Assembly: GCF_004919045.1 (NCBI RefSeq)
Contig: NZ_SWDW01000021.1
Coordinates: 1 to 41,246 of the forward strand
DNA from: Sinomonas albida
GTDB lineage: Bacteria > Actinomycetota > Actinomycetes > Actinomycetales > Micrococcaceae
Direction: 5' to 3'
DNA: 41,246 nucleotides
The translations under genes were made by a program, and so were the position numbers. This document shows, piece by piece, positions 41,206-41,246 of this stretch (position 1 is its first letter; each line of letters begins with the position of its first letter). A model generated the notes under the pieces. The model ran no database searches, was not told the DNA's origin, and saw only the letters and a list, made by a program, of their open reading frames with translations.

Positions 41206-41246
41206 TTTCTGGGCTCGGGCGGCGGAGGCCGCTGCGAGGGACGAAG

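Overview
The window is a high-GC actinobacterial chromosome segment. The RpoA, ribosomal-protein and GlmS sequences and the gene order suggest Micrococcaceae (Arthrobacter/Sinomonas-like); that placement is inference from memory of these families, not a search. At least ten genes have a TANNNT-like -10 box ending 6-7 nt before the start codon, the layout of leaderless transcripts, which are common in Actinobacteria.

Layout. 1-240: remnant of an IS30-type transposase. 241-1095: AbiEi/DUF559-type protein. 1426-5637: end of the ribosomal-protein superoperon (infA, rpmJ, rpsM, rpsK, rpoA, rplQ) and truA. 5638-5728: thirteen tandem 7-bp repeats. 5741-8380: divergent histidine kinase and OmpR-type response regulator. 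8502-16084 (minus): complete Tad/Flp pilus operon 1 (two Flp pilins, TadE, TadG-like, CpaB, CpaE/TadZ, TadA, TadB, TadC, then an Hpt-like protein without the phospho-accepting His). 16311-18381: convergent GT87-like membrane glycosyltransferase and acyltransferase-3 membrane protein. 18607-26069 (minus): second complete Tad operon with the same gene order, ending in a third, divergent Flp-like pilin. 26523-27510: rplM-rpsI. 27588-32567 (minus): GT2-GtrA fusion and two GT39/ArnT-like membrane glycosyltransferases. 32904-41070: glmM, AraC-type regulator, VOC protein, O-methyltransferase, GT51 transglycosylase, mscL, coaA and glmS. 41127-41205: three 26-bp tandem repeats resembling an IS end.

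In many actinobacteria rplQ-truA, rplM-rpsI and glmM lie close together. Here about 20 kb of pilus, signalling and envelope-sugar genes sits between truA and rplM, and about 5 kb of glycosyltransferase genes between rpsI and glmM, so the housekeeping backbone seems to carry two accessory surface-structure insertions. The two Tad loci share detailed architecture: twin pilins joined by GTGA overlaps, a strong hairpin between the pilins and tadE, a 13-nt tadE/tadG overlap, and 4-nt overlaps joining cpaB-cpaE-tadA. They are diverged paralogues and both look intact. No prepilin peptidase (TadV/CpaA) is in the window, so that step must be encoded elsewhere. The kinase/regulator pair and the Hpt-like protein flank operon 1 and are plausible controllers; the GT87 and acyltransferase between the operons are candidates for modifying pilin or other surface glycans. 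The best candidate for something undescribed is this dual, twin-pilin Tad island with its His-less Hpt partner and shared RNA architecture.
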